From contig NZ_LT670846.1 in the NCBI RefSeq assembly GCF_900142435.1, positions 124,001 to 188,000 of the forward strand: DNA of 64,000 nucleotides, given 5' to 3'. Below the pieces are notes generated by a model. It ran no database searches, was not told the DNA's origin, and saw only the letters and a list, made by a program, of their open reading frames with translations. The DNA comes from Thermocrinis minervae. Lineage in GTDB: Bacteria > Aquificota > Aquificia > Aquificales > Aquificaceae. Position numbers and translations under genes: made by a program. Below, one piece after another: positions 26,329-38,374 of the stretch. Numbering within the stretch: the stretch's first letter is position 1; each line of letters begins with the position of its first letter.

Positions 26329-27965
26329 AGAAAAGTGCTTATCACCTCTTCATAGCTCCCTTCTTTTACCAACATACCATCCTCTAAGAGTAGTACCACA
26401 TCACAGTCTTTTAGAGTGGTCAACCTGTGGGCTACCATTAGAATGGTTCTGTCTTTAAAGTAAGAGTACAGGTTTTCCATGAGCTTCTTCTCCGTGTTCA
26501 CATCTAAGGAAGAGGTGGCCTCGTCCAGCAGTACTATCTCAGGGTCCTTTAAGAATATCCGTGCCATTGCCAGTCTTTGCCTTTCACCCCCTGAAAGGTT
26601 CTTACCCCCTTCTTTGATATGATGATCAAGGGGAAGGTTAAGGAGAGAAAGTTCCAAGGCTTTCTTTAGCTCCTCTTGAGTTGCGTCTGGCTTCGCTATA
26701 AGAAGGTTATCTCTTACAGTACCTTCAAATATAAAGGGTTCCTGTGTTAAAAAGCCTATCCTTCTAAAAAAGGTATCCCTTCTAAAGTCTCTTAGCTCTA
26801 CAGAGTCGTAGAGTATGCTTCCTTTGTACTCTACAAGACCTGCCAATGCTCTAAGGAGGGTGCTTTTACCAGAACCCGTATGTCCCACTATACCTACCCT
26901 CTGCCCTTTCTTCACGTGAAAGCTAACATCTTTAAGTACCTGTCCTACGCTTAAAGAGCTCACCCTGATACCTTCAGATAGTCCCTTAAACTCCACATGA
27001 CCATCTTCCTCCTTAGGGAGGTTTAGAAGCTGTTTTATCCTGTCTATAACAGGAAGATGGGCCCTTATTTCCATGATACCTTTTTGGGTCTCCATAAGGG
27101 GCAACTGGAGCATGACCAAGGCGGTTATGTAAGAAATGAACTCACCAGTGGTAAGAGATCCTTCAACTATCCTGTGGCCACCGTACAGAAGTACTAAAGC
27201 AACCACAGCGTAGCCTAGCATGTAGTCAAACACTGAGTTTAGAGTAGTGTAAAATACCTTCTTCATAGCCCTAGTGTAGGCATTCAAGCTTATCTCCTTT
27301 AGCCATCCTAGGAACTTTTCTTCTGCTGAGAAGACTTTCACGTTTTCGTATCCATGGAAGGCGTCGTATATCTTTTGTGTGAGGTCTTCAAGGTCTTCCT
27401 GCAGTCTCTTGGTGTACTTTGCCTTTTTCTTACCAAAATACTGTATGGCCAGTGCAAGGACGGGAAGCACAGCCAGCAGAGTCAGGGTAAGAAGGTAATC
27501 CCTATACAGGAGCACTCCCACCAAGAAGATAGCAGTTAGAGGATCTCTAAAAAGCCTTGGAACATGATCCCTAAGGATAGTCTTGTAGAGCTCAAGGTCG
27601 GAGAGGATACGAGCTGTTAAATCGGCAGATCTCATACCCATCAAAAAAGACCTGCCCGAGTAAAGAACCTTATAGTAGAGAGTTTCTCTTAGCTTGAGTA
27701 CATCCTTTTCTGCGTACATGTTGGTAAAATAAGAGACCAAAAAGTTACCCACTTGGCTAAGTAGTGCCAGGAAGAGTATGAGTACCACGCTCTGGGTTAG
27801 CTTAGTCATATCCCTGTTTAGAAATCCTTTGTCCACAAGATCCTTCATAAGAAGACTGACACCCGATGTTCCAAGAGACTCAAAAAGAGAACCGAGGAGG
27901 GAAAGGGCTATAAGGAGTTTGTATAGTCTTAGTCTACTTACCAGCCATATTAGATGTTGCATCAA
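26316..27965 (-). CDS. ABC exporter, MsbA-like
   Basis: 549 residues: six membrane segments fused to an ATPase, a half-transporter working as a dimer in the inner membrane. Walker A is GHTGSGKST, the signature LSGGERQRLAMARIFL, and Walker B EIVLLDEATSSLD. It is somewhat shorter than E. coli MsbA (582) but has the same order. A role in flipping lipid A is likely given the convergent lpxI, but peptide or drug export cannot be excluded. It is the last gene of trpB-era-msbA; its start overlaps the era end by 4 bases. Confidence 0.85.
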   Translation of the reverse strand: MMQHLIWLVSRLRLYKLLIALSLLGSLFESLGTSGVSLLMKDLVDKGFLNRDMTKLTQSVVLILFLALLSQVGNFLVSYFTNMYAEKDVLKLRETLYYKVLYSGRSFLMGMRSADLTARILSDLELYKTILRDHVPRLFRDPLTAIFLVGVLLYRDYLLTLTLLAVLPVLALAIQYFGKKKAKYTKRLQEDLEDLTQKIYDAFHGYENVKVFSAEEKFLGWLKEISLNAYTRAMKKVFYTTLNSVFDYMLGYAVVALVLLYGGHRIVEGSLTTGEFISYITALVMLQLPLMETQKGIMEIRAHLPVIDRIKQLLNLPKEEDGHVEFKGLSEGIRVSSLSVGQVLKDVSFHVKKGQRVGIVGHTGSGKSTLLRALAGLVEYKGSILYDSVELRDFRRDTFFRRIGFLTQEPFIFEGTVRDNLLIAKPDATQEELKKALELSLLNLPLDHHIKEGGKNLSGGERQRLAMARIFLKDPEIVLLDEATSSLDVNTEKKLMENLYSYFKDRTILMVAHRLTTLKDCDVVLLLEDGMLVKEGSYEEVISTFLQRP

Positions 27966-28870
27966 TCGAGCCTGTAGCCAAAGCTTTTGACGAGATCCGG
28001 CCTCTTTTTCCAGTCTGGTTTTACCCTTACAAAAAGCTCAAGGTAAACCTTCCTACCCGTTATAAGTTCTAACTCCTCCCTCGCCATCTTGCCGATGGAC
28101 TTGATCATCTGGCCTTTTGATCCTATGAGTATGGGTTTATAGTTTTCTCTATCTACTATTATGTCTGCCTTTATCACCAAGACGTTGGGGTCGTGTGTAC
28201 CATCGGAGATCTCGTTGACAACTACAGCAACACCTTGAGGAATCTCTTGATGGACCTTTAGGAGTACCTTCTCCCTTATGATTTCTGCCACCAATAGCCG
28301 GAAGGGGAGGTCTGTTATCATATCTTCGGGGAATAGGGGCTCACCTTCTGGCAGGTACTGGAGTATAGTGTCTATCAGTCTGTCCAAGTTATACCCTTTT
28401 AGGGCGCTTATGGGTATTATCTCCTTTATCTCAGGATGCTTTTGGTGTATCTCCTCGGCGAGGGGCAAGAGTTCTTTTACCGGCCCCACCTGGTCTACCT
28501 TGTTTATAAGCAGGAATACGGGCTTTTTATCGGCATAGGGTTTTATGTACTTTTGGTAGACCATCTCATCGTCGTTCATCCATCCATCCTGGGCGTCTAT
28601 CATAAACAGAATAACGTCTGCATCCTGTATGGATGCTTGAGCAGTTTCTACCATAGCTTCACCTAGAGCATCCTTTGGCCTGTATATACCCGGAGTGTCT
28701 AGGAAGATTATCTGGGCTGTACCCGGTATGTTCTTTGCACCGAGGACTCTTATGCGCGTAGTTCCTGCCTTGGGTGTAACTATGGAGACCTTCCTCCCTA
28801 GTATGTTATTAAGAAGCGTAGACTTTCCTACGTTTGGTTTTCCTACTATGGCCACATAACCTACCTTCAT
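27962..28870 (-). CDS. era: GTPase Era
   Basis: 302 residues. The N-terminal GTPase has G1 [10 protein letters not shown]3 DTPGI and G4 NKVD. The C-terminal KH domain has the RNA-binding loop [15 protein letters not shown]. Era binds the 3' end of 16S rRNA and helps 30S assembly. It overlaps trpB upstream and the ABC transporter downstream by 4 bases each (ATGA style), so three functionally unrelated genes are translationally coupled. Confidence 0.97.
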   Translation of the reverse strand: MKVGYVAIVGKPNVGKSTLLNNILGRKVSIVTPKAGTTRIRVLGAKNIPGTAQIIFLDTPGIYRPKDALGEAMVETAQASIQDADVILFMIDAQDGWMNDDEMVYQKYIKPYADKKPVFLLINKVDQVGPVKELLPLAEEIHQKHPEIKEIIPISALKGYNLDRLIDTILQYLPEGEPLFPEDMITDLPFRLLVAEIIREKVLLKVHQEIPQGVAVVVNEISDGTHDPNVLVIKADIIVDRENYKPILIGSKGQMIKSIGKMAREELELITGRKVYLELFVRVKPDWKKRPDLVKSFGYRLD

Positions 28871-30045
28871 GTTAGGTACCTCATTACATGCATCATGTCC
28901 TTGTCGCCTCTCCCAGAGAGGTTTAGAATGACTATACCACCCTTACCTATCTCCTTTGCCAGCTCTACGACCTTTGGTATAGCATGAGCTGGCTCCAATG
29001 CTGGTATTATACCCTCCAACCTGGACAAAAGCTTAAAACCTTCTAGAGCTTCTTGATCTGTTGCGTAACAGTACTGGGCCCTTCCTGTGGAGAAGAGGTA
29101 AGCATGCTCAGGACCTACACCTGGATAGTCTAAGCCTGCAGATATGGAGTGTGTGGGAAGTATCTGTCCTTCTTCATCCTGGAGAAAGTAAGACTTCATG
29201 CCATGCAGTATGCCCACGGAACCACCATTTATGGATGCTGCGTGCTTTCCGCTCTCAAGACCAAGCCCTCCGGCTTCCACACCTACGAGTCTGACCTCCT
29301 TGTCCTCTACAAAGGGGTAGAAGATACCCATAGCATTAGAACCACCACCCACGCAGGCAACTACTGCGTCTGGAAGCCTACCCTCTAGTTGAAGTATTTG
29401 TTCCTTTGCCTCTATGCCTATTACGCTTTGAAAATCCCTCACTATTGTTGGAAAGGGATGGGGACCTACTACAGAACCTATTATGTAATGGGTTGTCTCC
29501 ACGTTGGTAACCCAATCCCTCAACGCTTCGTTTATTGCGTCTTTAAGGGTTCTGCTGCCACTCTTGACCACCCTTACCTCTGCACCTAAAAGTTTCATTC
29601 TAAAGACGTTAAGCTCTTGCCTTTTTGCGTCTTCTTCACCCATGTAGACTACACACTCAAGACCAAAGAGGGCGCACGCTGTAGCTGTAGCAACGCCATG
29701 CTGCCCAGCACCTGTTTCAGCTATGACCCTTCTCTTGTTGAGTTTCTTAGTTAGAAGAGCCTGACCTATGGTGTTGTTTATCTTGTGAGCACCCGTATGC
29801 AGTAAATCTTCCCTCTTTATGTATATCTTAGCTCCACCCACATACTTGCTTAGGTTTTCAGCGTAGTAAAGAGGAGTAGGTCTACCCGCGTAGTTTTCAA
29901 GGTAATACCTAAACTCCTTCCAAAAAGTCTCATCATGCTTTATACGCTCGTAGTTTTCTTCGAGTTCCTCAAGGGCATACATCAAAGTTTCTGGTACAAA
30001 CCTTCCACCGAACTCTCCAAAGTATCCCTTCTTGTGACTCATCAA
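28867..30045 (-). CDS. trpB: Tryptophan synthase beta subunit
   Basis: 392 residues. A PLP enzyme that joins indole and serine to give tryptophan. The PLP lysine lies in [13 protein letters not shown], the phosphate-binding loop is [10 protein letters not shown], and the start [13 protein letters not shown] is the TrpB1 type that partners TrpA. trpA is not adjacent, which is common in Aquificaceae, where trp genes are scattered. It is the first gene of a run with era and an ABC transporter, and is divergent from exbB across about 63 bases. Confidence 0.97.
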   Translation of the reverse strand: MMSHKKGYFGEFGGRFVPETLMYALEELEENYERIKHDETFWKEFRYYLENYAGRPTPLYYAENLSKYVGGAKIYIKREDLLHTGAHKINNTIGQALLTKKLNKRRVIAETGAGQHGVATATACALFGLECVVYMGEEDAKRQELNVFRMKLLGAEVRVVKSGSRTLKDAINEALRDWVTNVETTHYIIGSVVGPHPFPTIVRDFQSVIGIEAKEQILQLEGRLPDAVVACVGGGSNAMGIFYPFVEDKEVRLVGVEAGGLGLESGKHAASINGGSVGILHGMKSYFLQDEEGQILPTHSISAGLDYPGVGPEHAYLFSTGRAQYCYATDQEALEGFKLLSRLEGIIPALEPAHAIPKVVELAKEIGKGGIVILNLSGRGDKDMMHVMRYLT

Positions 30046-30108
30046 GACAATTATAAAGCTTACTGAAGAGCTTTAATATGCATGTTAACTTAAATTAAAA
30101 TTATAACC

Positions 30109-30534
30109 ATGGAAGGTTTAAAAACGTTAGTTGACTACGGTGTTATAGGTGTCCTCATGTTAATGAGCTTCTTTTCCCTTTCAAAAGGCTTGGAAAGACT
30201 CCTCTACTACAGAAAGGTAAGACTAGAAGACTACAGAACAAAACAAGAACTTGAAGTAGATCTAACGAGGGGGCTCTTCTGGATAGCTTCGGTGGCTTCA
30301 AACGCGCCTTACGTAGGCCTTTTGGGCACAGTGCTTGGTATAATGCTCACCTTCTACACCATAGGCTCGGAAGGTCTTGTACAAACCCAGAAGATAATGG
30401 TAGGTCTTGCTCTAGCTTTGAAAGCTACCGCTTTTGGGCTTAGCGTGGCCATTCCCTCATCAGTTCTCTACAACTATCTTCTCAGAAAAGTAAAGGAAAA
30501 GCTCCTCTTATGGGAGGTGAAGAATGGAAGATAA
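30109..30534 (+). CDS. exbB: ExbB/TolQ-family proton channel subunit
   Basis: 141 residues, shorter than ExbB of E. coli (244) because the N-terminal and loop regions are reduced. Three membrane segments are visible ([62 protein letters not shown]), with the conserved [14 protein letters not shown]. Together with ExbD it uses the proton gradient to energise TonB. It overlaps exbD by 11 bases and is first in a three-gene operon. Confidence 0.88.
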   Translation: MEGLKTLVDYGVIGVLMLMSFFSLSKGLERLLYYRKVRLEDYRTKQELEVDLTRGLFWIASVASNAPYVGLLGTVLGIMLTFYTIGSEGLVQTQKIMVGLALALKATAFGLSVAIPSSVLYNYLLRKVKEKLLLWEVKNGR

Positions 30535-30901
30535 AGAATTTGACAGTTTAAACGTAGTTCCCTTCATAGACATCATGCTAGTTCTACTTACTATAGTTTT
30601 GGTAACGGCGAGCTTTATAGCCAGTGGAGCAATTCCTGTAAGTCTTCCTACTGCAAAAGGACAGGCCCAGCTTCAACAGAAGGAGATAAGGTTAGTGATT
30701 AGGAAAGATGGCACAGTTTTTTACGAAAACACCCAAGTCAATCTAGTAGACCTTGAAAGACTGCTAAGTCCTCTTGAGAGAAACCTTCAGATTTCTGTGT
30801 TTGCAGACAGAGACGCAAGGGTGCAGAAACTGGTTGACGTGCTAGATCTTCTTAAGAGGCTTGGCTTTCAGAAAGTACACATAAGGACACAAGAATCATG
30901 A
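30524..30901 (+). CDS. exbD: ExbD/TolR-family protein
   Basis: 125 residues. One N-terminal membrane helix carries the key aspartate in [22 protein letters not shown]; a periplasmic domain follows. It is the proton-motive-force partner of the preceding ExbB. It overlaps exbB by 11 bases and the tonB-like gene by 4 bases. Confidence 0.9.
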   Translation: MEDKEFDSLNVVPFIDIMLVLLTIVLVTASFIASGAIPVSLPTAKGQAQLQQKEIRLVIRKDGTVFYENTQVNLVDLERLLSPLERNLQISVFADRDARVQKLVDVLDLLKRLGFQKVHIRTQES

Positions 30902-31632
30902 ACCACAGACTGAAAGCCTACACCATATCTCTACTAATACATAGTTCAATGCTAGCTCTTTTACTGACCTTCAGGCCAAACGTTCCAGTTGTAAAAGAGA
31001 TAGATTTAGATCTATCCACGTACATACCCGAAAATCCTCAGAAGACAAACGCTGAAAGACTCAAGGAGGTGATCAAACGCCATACCCCTAACATTCACAG
31101 GCCACTGCTTGAAAATAAACCTCCTCACGAGGAGAAAGTAACCACAGTTAAGACGGCTGAAAAGGAAGCAGACCAGAAGCCACATGATGTCCAACCGATT
31201 ACTTACCCAGTAAGCCAAAAGCAGGACGTACAGCATGGACAAAAACAGGAAAGTACTTCAGAGGGTGATAAGAAATCCAACAAATCCATAGAGTTGAGCT
31301 CCAAAGATACAAAATCATCGGATCAAAGAACAGAAAAATCCACAGAAGAAGAAAGGTTTTTAAAGGAACATCTGCAGATAATAAGGGAGATACTGCAAAA
31401 GAATACAAACTATCCACCTATTGCCAGGAAGATGGGATGGGAAGGTACAGTAATACTTTCCTTTAGACTTTGCGAAGACGGAAAGGTAGAGGATATAAAA
31501 GTAGAAAAGTCAAGCGGTTTTGAGGTTTTGGACAGAAGTGCTTTAGAAGCTGTTAAGAGGTGTAGCCATATGTTTCCTAAACCGCACGCGGCGGTTAGAG
31601 TGAAGGTTCCTATTAGGTTCCTTTTAGAATAG
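30898..31632 (+). CDS. tonB: TonB-like energy transducer
   Basis: 244 residues. An N-terminal signal anchor (YTISLLIHSSMLALLLTF) is followed by a low-complexity, Lys/Glu/Ser/Gln-rich periplasmic spacer (about residues 45-150) and a C-terminal TonB domain (NYPPIARKMGWEGTVILSFRLCEDGKVEDIKVEKSSGFEVLDRSALEAVKRC). The spacer is less proline-rich than in E. coli. With ExbBD it would power outer-membrane receptors; none is in the window. The stop codon lies only about 6 bases from the 3' end of the convergent 5S rRNA gene. Confidence 0.9.
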   Translation: MNHRLKAYTISLLIHSSMLALLLTFRPNVPVVKEIDLDLSTYIPENPQKTNAERLKEVIKRHTPNIHRPLLENKPPHEEKVTTVKTAEKEADQKPHDVQPITYPVSQKQDVQHGQKQESTSEGDKKSNKSIELSSKDTKSSDQRTEKSTEEERFLKEHLQIIREILQKNTNYPPIARKMGWEGTVILSFRLCEDGKVEDIKVEKSSGFEVLDRSALEAVKRCSHMFPKPHAAVRVKVPIRFLLE

Positions 31633-31638
31633 ATTAAA

Positions 31639-31760
31639 CCCCCGGGACGACCTACTTTCCCGTGCCGTTCGCCCGGCACAGTATCATCGGCGCTGGAGGG
31701 CTTAACTGCCGGGTTCGGAATGGAAACCGGGTGTTTCCCCTCCGCTATGGTCCCGAGGGA
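31639..31760 (-). rRNA. rrf: 5S ribosomal RNA
   Basis: About 120 bases, last gene of the rRNA operon. Terminal helix strands (CCCGGGAC and GTCCCGAGGG on the plus strand) pair, and the internal pattern CCGAACCCGGCAGTTAAGCCC (read on the minus strand) is the conserved 5S core. End positions are approximate to a few bases. Confidence 0.95.
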
Positions 31761-31761
31761 A

Positions 31762-34775
<3,014 letters not shown>

Positions 34776-34789
34776 CAAAGGCAAACACA

Positions 34790-34861
34790 TGGAGATGGTG
34801 GGATTTGAACCCACGACCTCCTGCTTGCAAAGCAGGCGCTCTCCCGCTGAGCTACATCCCC
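34790..34861 (-). tRNA. tRNA-Ala (UGC)
   Basis: 72 bases on the minus strand. All arms pair: acceptor GGGGATG/CATCTCC, anticodon stem CCTGC/GCAGG with loop TTTGCAA (anticodon TGC), T arm GTGGG/CCCAC. The terminal CCA is not encoded, so it must be added by tRNA nucleotidyltransferase. It lies in the 16S-23S spacer. Confidence 0.97.
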
Positions 34862-34874
34862 TTGCCCCAGATAA

Positions 34875-34948
34875 TGGGCCTCGGTGGACTTGAACCACCG
34901 ACCTTGCCCTTATCAGGGGCACGCTCTAACCAACTGAGCTAGAGGCCC
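34875..34948 (-). tRNA. tRNA-Ile (GAU)
   Basis: 74 bases on the minus strand. Acceptor GGGCCTC/GAGGCCC, anticodon loop CTGATAA with anticodon GAT, D arm GCTCAGTTGGTTAGAGC, T loop TTCAAGT. The CCA end is not encoded. Order 16S, Ile, Ala, 23S is the classical bacterial spacer arrangement. Confidence 0.97.
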
Positions 34949-34966
34949 TCAGCGGTGCTTAGGCAC

Positions 34967-36617
<1,651 letters not shown>

Positions 36618-36632
36618 TTGCCAACTTCCTAC

Positions 36633-36653
36633 GATGGCCCCTAGTAGGCCATC
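36633..36653 (-). other. Leader hairpin of the rRNA transcript
   Basis: GATGGCC (36633-36639) and GGCCATC (36647-36653) form a perfect 7-base stem with a 7-base loop in the rRNA leader, between the promoters and the 16S processing stem. Its role is unknown; an antitermination or processing element is possible. Confidence 0.45.
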
Positions 36654-36664
36654 TAACTATTTAT

Positions 36665-36693
36665 ATTATATACCGAACTTCACTCTTTGTCAA
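36665..36693 (-). promoter_or_regulatory. rRNA promoter P4 (closest to 16S)
   Basis: On the minus strand TTGACA (36688-36693) and TATAAT (36665-36670) are spaced by 17 bases, a consensus sigma-70-type promoter about 90 bases upstream of 16S. Confidence 0.8.
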
Positions 36694-36704
36694 GCTCTTT
36701 ATAT

Positions 36705-36731
36705 TTTATACCAGACCTTCTTCTTTGTCAA
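36705..36731 (-). promoter_or_regulatory. rRNA promoter P3
   Basis: On the minus strand TTGACA (36726-36731) and TATAAA (36705-36710) are separated by 15 bases. This spacing is slightly short, so it may be weaker than the others. Confidence 0.65.
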
Positions 36732-36779
36732 CCCTTTTTCAAGGGGCTTTTGCAACCCCTCTGATACATACAACTTATT

Positions 36780-36807
36780 ATTATAGCCCAATCAAAATTT
36801 TTGTCAA
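36780..36807 (-). promoter_or_regulatory. rRNA promoter P2
   Basis: On the minus strand TTGACA (36802-36807) and TATAAT (36780-36785) have a 16-base spacer and perfect hexamers. About 15 bases after the -10 comes a hairpin with AGGGG/CCCCT arms. Confidence 0.8.
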
Positions 36808-36843
36808 GGGGTTTTCAACACCCCTCCGTACACAACTGATTAT

Positions 36844-36871
36844 ATTATAGCATGCCTGATCCATCTGTCAA
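36844..36871 (-). promoter_or_regulatory. rRNA promoter P1 (distal)
   Basis: On the minus strand TTGACA (36866-36871) and TATAAT (36844-36849) are spaced by 16 bases. The -35 ends 5 bases from the divergent recO reading frame, so the two genes share this control region. A GGGGT/ACCCC-type hairpin follows the -10, as at P2. Confidence 0.8.
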
Positions 36872-36876
36872 GTACT

Positions 36877-37473
36877 ATGAGTATAATCTCTCCTTCTATG
36901 AGCTCCAAAGCTCGTATCTTGGTACTTAAGAGGTTCTTGGCCGGTGATGAAGACCTTATAGCAAAGGTTTATGGCATATTTGGGATAGAGAGCGCGTTTG
37001 TAAGAAAGGGAGTGCTGCCAGAGAGTCCTTTCTTTGGAATCTTTGAACCTTTCAACATGATGGAACTCTGCTTTGAAGAGAAAAATGGGATAGTAATCCC
37101 ATTGGATGTTTCTGACCTTGAGCCTCTGTCTTACCTCTCCTTAGAGTCTTATCAGAGGTACCTGTGGATGTCTGCAGTAGCTTCCTTCATCCTTAAGTAT
37201 GCACAGTTCTATGATGAAAAACTATTTAGTACGTTTACCTTCTACCTCAAGAAGAGAGTAACAAACGTAAAAGCTTTTTATCTTAGATTATTCATAGACT
37301 TTATGAACGCTTTAGGTATATACAACCTCAATGTGTTTGGTGAAGAAGAGAGAAGATTACTTCATATAATAGAAAGCTCAGATGAGAAGTACCTAAGTCG
37401 GCTAAAGATAGATGAACTTCTTTACAGGAAAACCTTAAAAGCCCTTGAGGAACGTATCCAAAACAGTCTGTAA
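36877..37473 (+). CDS. recO: RecO-like DNA repair protein
   Basis: About 198 residues; a start at the in-frame ATG 36898 (MSSKARILVLKRF) would fit RecO better, because the OB-fold usually begins just before KARILVLKR. RecO anneals single strands and loads RecA with RecF/RecR. The N-terminal OB-fold region and a C-terminal helical part are present, but the zinc-finger cysteines of E. coli-like or Deinococcus RecO are absent. No Shine-Dalgarno is visible. A TATAAT at 36882-36887 would make a transcript starting near 36898 almost leaderless. The assignment rests mainly on the N-terminus and size. Confidence 0.6.
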   Translation: MSIISPSMSSKARILVLKRFLAGDEDLIAKVYGIFGIESAFVRKGVLPESPFFGIFEPFNMMELCFEEKNGIVIPLDVSDLEPLSYLSLESYQRYLWMSAVASFILKYAQFYDEKLFSTFTFYLKKRVTNVKAFYLRLFIDFMNALGIYNLNVFGEEERRLLHIIESSDEKYLSRLKIDELLYRKTLKALEERIQNSL

Positions 37474-37482
37474 GTTTAAGTC

Positions 37483-37956
37483 TTAACCTTCACAGAAGCG
37501 TGAGAGTACTGTTTGGATTATCTTACTCGTGGAGATGTCAAACTCAAAGGGAACCCTCTCTACTCTTCCACCGTAGGACATAACAAAGTCAGCACCTACT
37601 ATGTTATGGATATCCCAGTCTTCTCCTTTTACCAAAACATCTGGCCTTATGGCCCTTATAAGTTTTTCTGGTGTGTCTTCTTCGAATATGACCACATAAT
37701 CCACTGGCTTTAGGTTGTTTACCACATAAGCCCTCATGTGTTGAGGAATGATAGGTCTTTTGGGCCCCTTTATCCTTCTTATGGATTCATCTGAGTTTAT
37801 AGCTACTATGAGGATATCTCCAAAACTCTTTGCCTTTGTAAGGTAGCTAACATGGCCTGCGTGGAGTATGTCAAAGCATCCGTTGGTGAACACTACTACC
37901 TTTCCTTTTCTCTCGCTTTCTAAAATCCTAAGCAAGTCTTCAAGGTTTAGTATCAT
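37483..37956 (-). CDS. rfaE2: Heptose 1-phosphate adenylyltransferase (RfaE2/HldE C-domain type)
   Basis: 157 residues. A nucleotidyltransferase with TNGCFDILHAGHVSYL (HxGH-type active site) and the C-terminal SKIIQ-like tail (ISTSKIIQTVL). It makes ADP-heptose for the LPS inner core. The kinase domain fused to it in E. coli HldE is absent, so it is the stand-alone form. It overlaps nikR by 4 bases on the same strand, a coupling without obvious functional link. Confidence 0.9.
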   Translation of the reverse strand: MILNLEDLLRILESERKGKVVVFTNGCFDILHAGHVSYLTKAKSFGDILIVAINSDESIRRIKGPKRPIIPQHMRAYVVNNLKPVDYVVIFEEDTPEKLIRAIRPDVLVKGEDWDIHNIVGADFVMSYGGRVERVPFEFDISTSKIIQTVLSRFCEG

Positions 37957-38354
37957 GCTTCTAGGTAAGCTGCCCTTATAAGCTTTGAAAACTTTACTCC
38001 TCTAAGACTTTCCATATGATTAGCCAGTCTTTGAATTTCGTCCCCCTTTCCTCTCATAACTATCACCTCTAAACAATCGTGATGGCTGATGTGGATATGT
38101 AGGGAGCTTATGACTTTAATACGCTCCATATGTTGTATCTGTATGAGTTTGTCAGTTACCCCTTTTGTGTGATGATCGTATACGAGTACCATAACTCCGA
38201 ATACTTCGCCCTCTTCCTCCCATTTCTTTTCTACCAACTTTTCCCTTATGAGGTCCCTTATAAACTCTGACCTGGAAGAATATCCTTTCTCAGTTAGCAT
38301 ATCATCAAGTCTTTGAAGGAGTTCCTTTGGTATGGAAATGCAAAACCTTTCCAT
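37953..38354 (-). CDS. nikR: Nickel-responsive regulator NikR
   Basis: 133 residues. An N-terminal ribbon-helix-helix DNA-binding domain (MERFCISIPKELLQRLDDMLTEKGYSSRSEFIRDLIREKL) is followed by an ACT-like nickel-binding domain. The high-affinity Ni site pattern HIHISHHDCLEV supplies the His and Cys ligands. NikR represses nickel uptake or enzyme genes when Ni is abundant, sensible for an organism relying on NiFe hydrogenases. Its targets are not visible in the window. The TTATGG-type start region is only about 20 bases from divergent secA. Confidence 0.92.
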   Translation of the reverse strand: MERFCISIPKELLQRLDDMLTEKGYSSRSEFIRDLIREKLVEKKWEEEGEVFGVMVLVYDHHTKGVTDKLIQIQHMERIKVISSLHIHISHHDCLEVIVMRGKGDEIQRLANHMESLRGVKFSKLIRAAYLEA

Positions 38355-38374
38355 AAGGCTTAAAATTTTATCCT

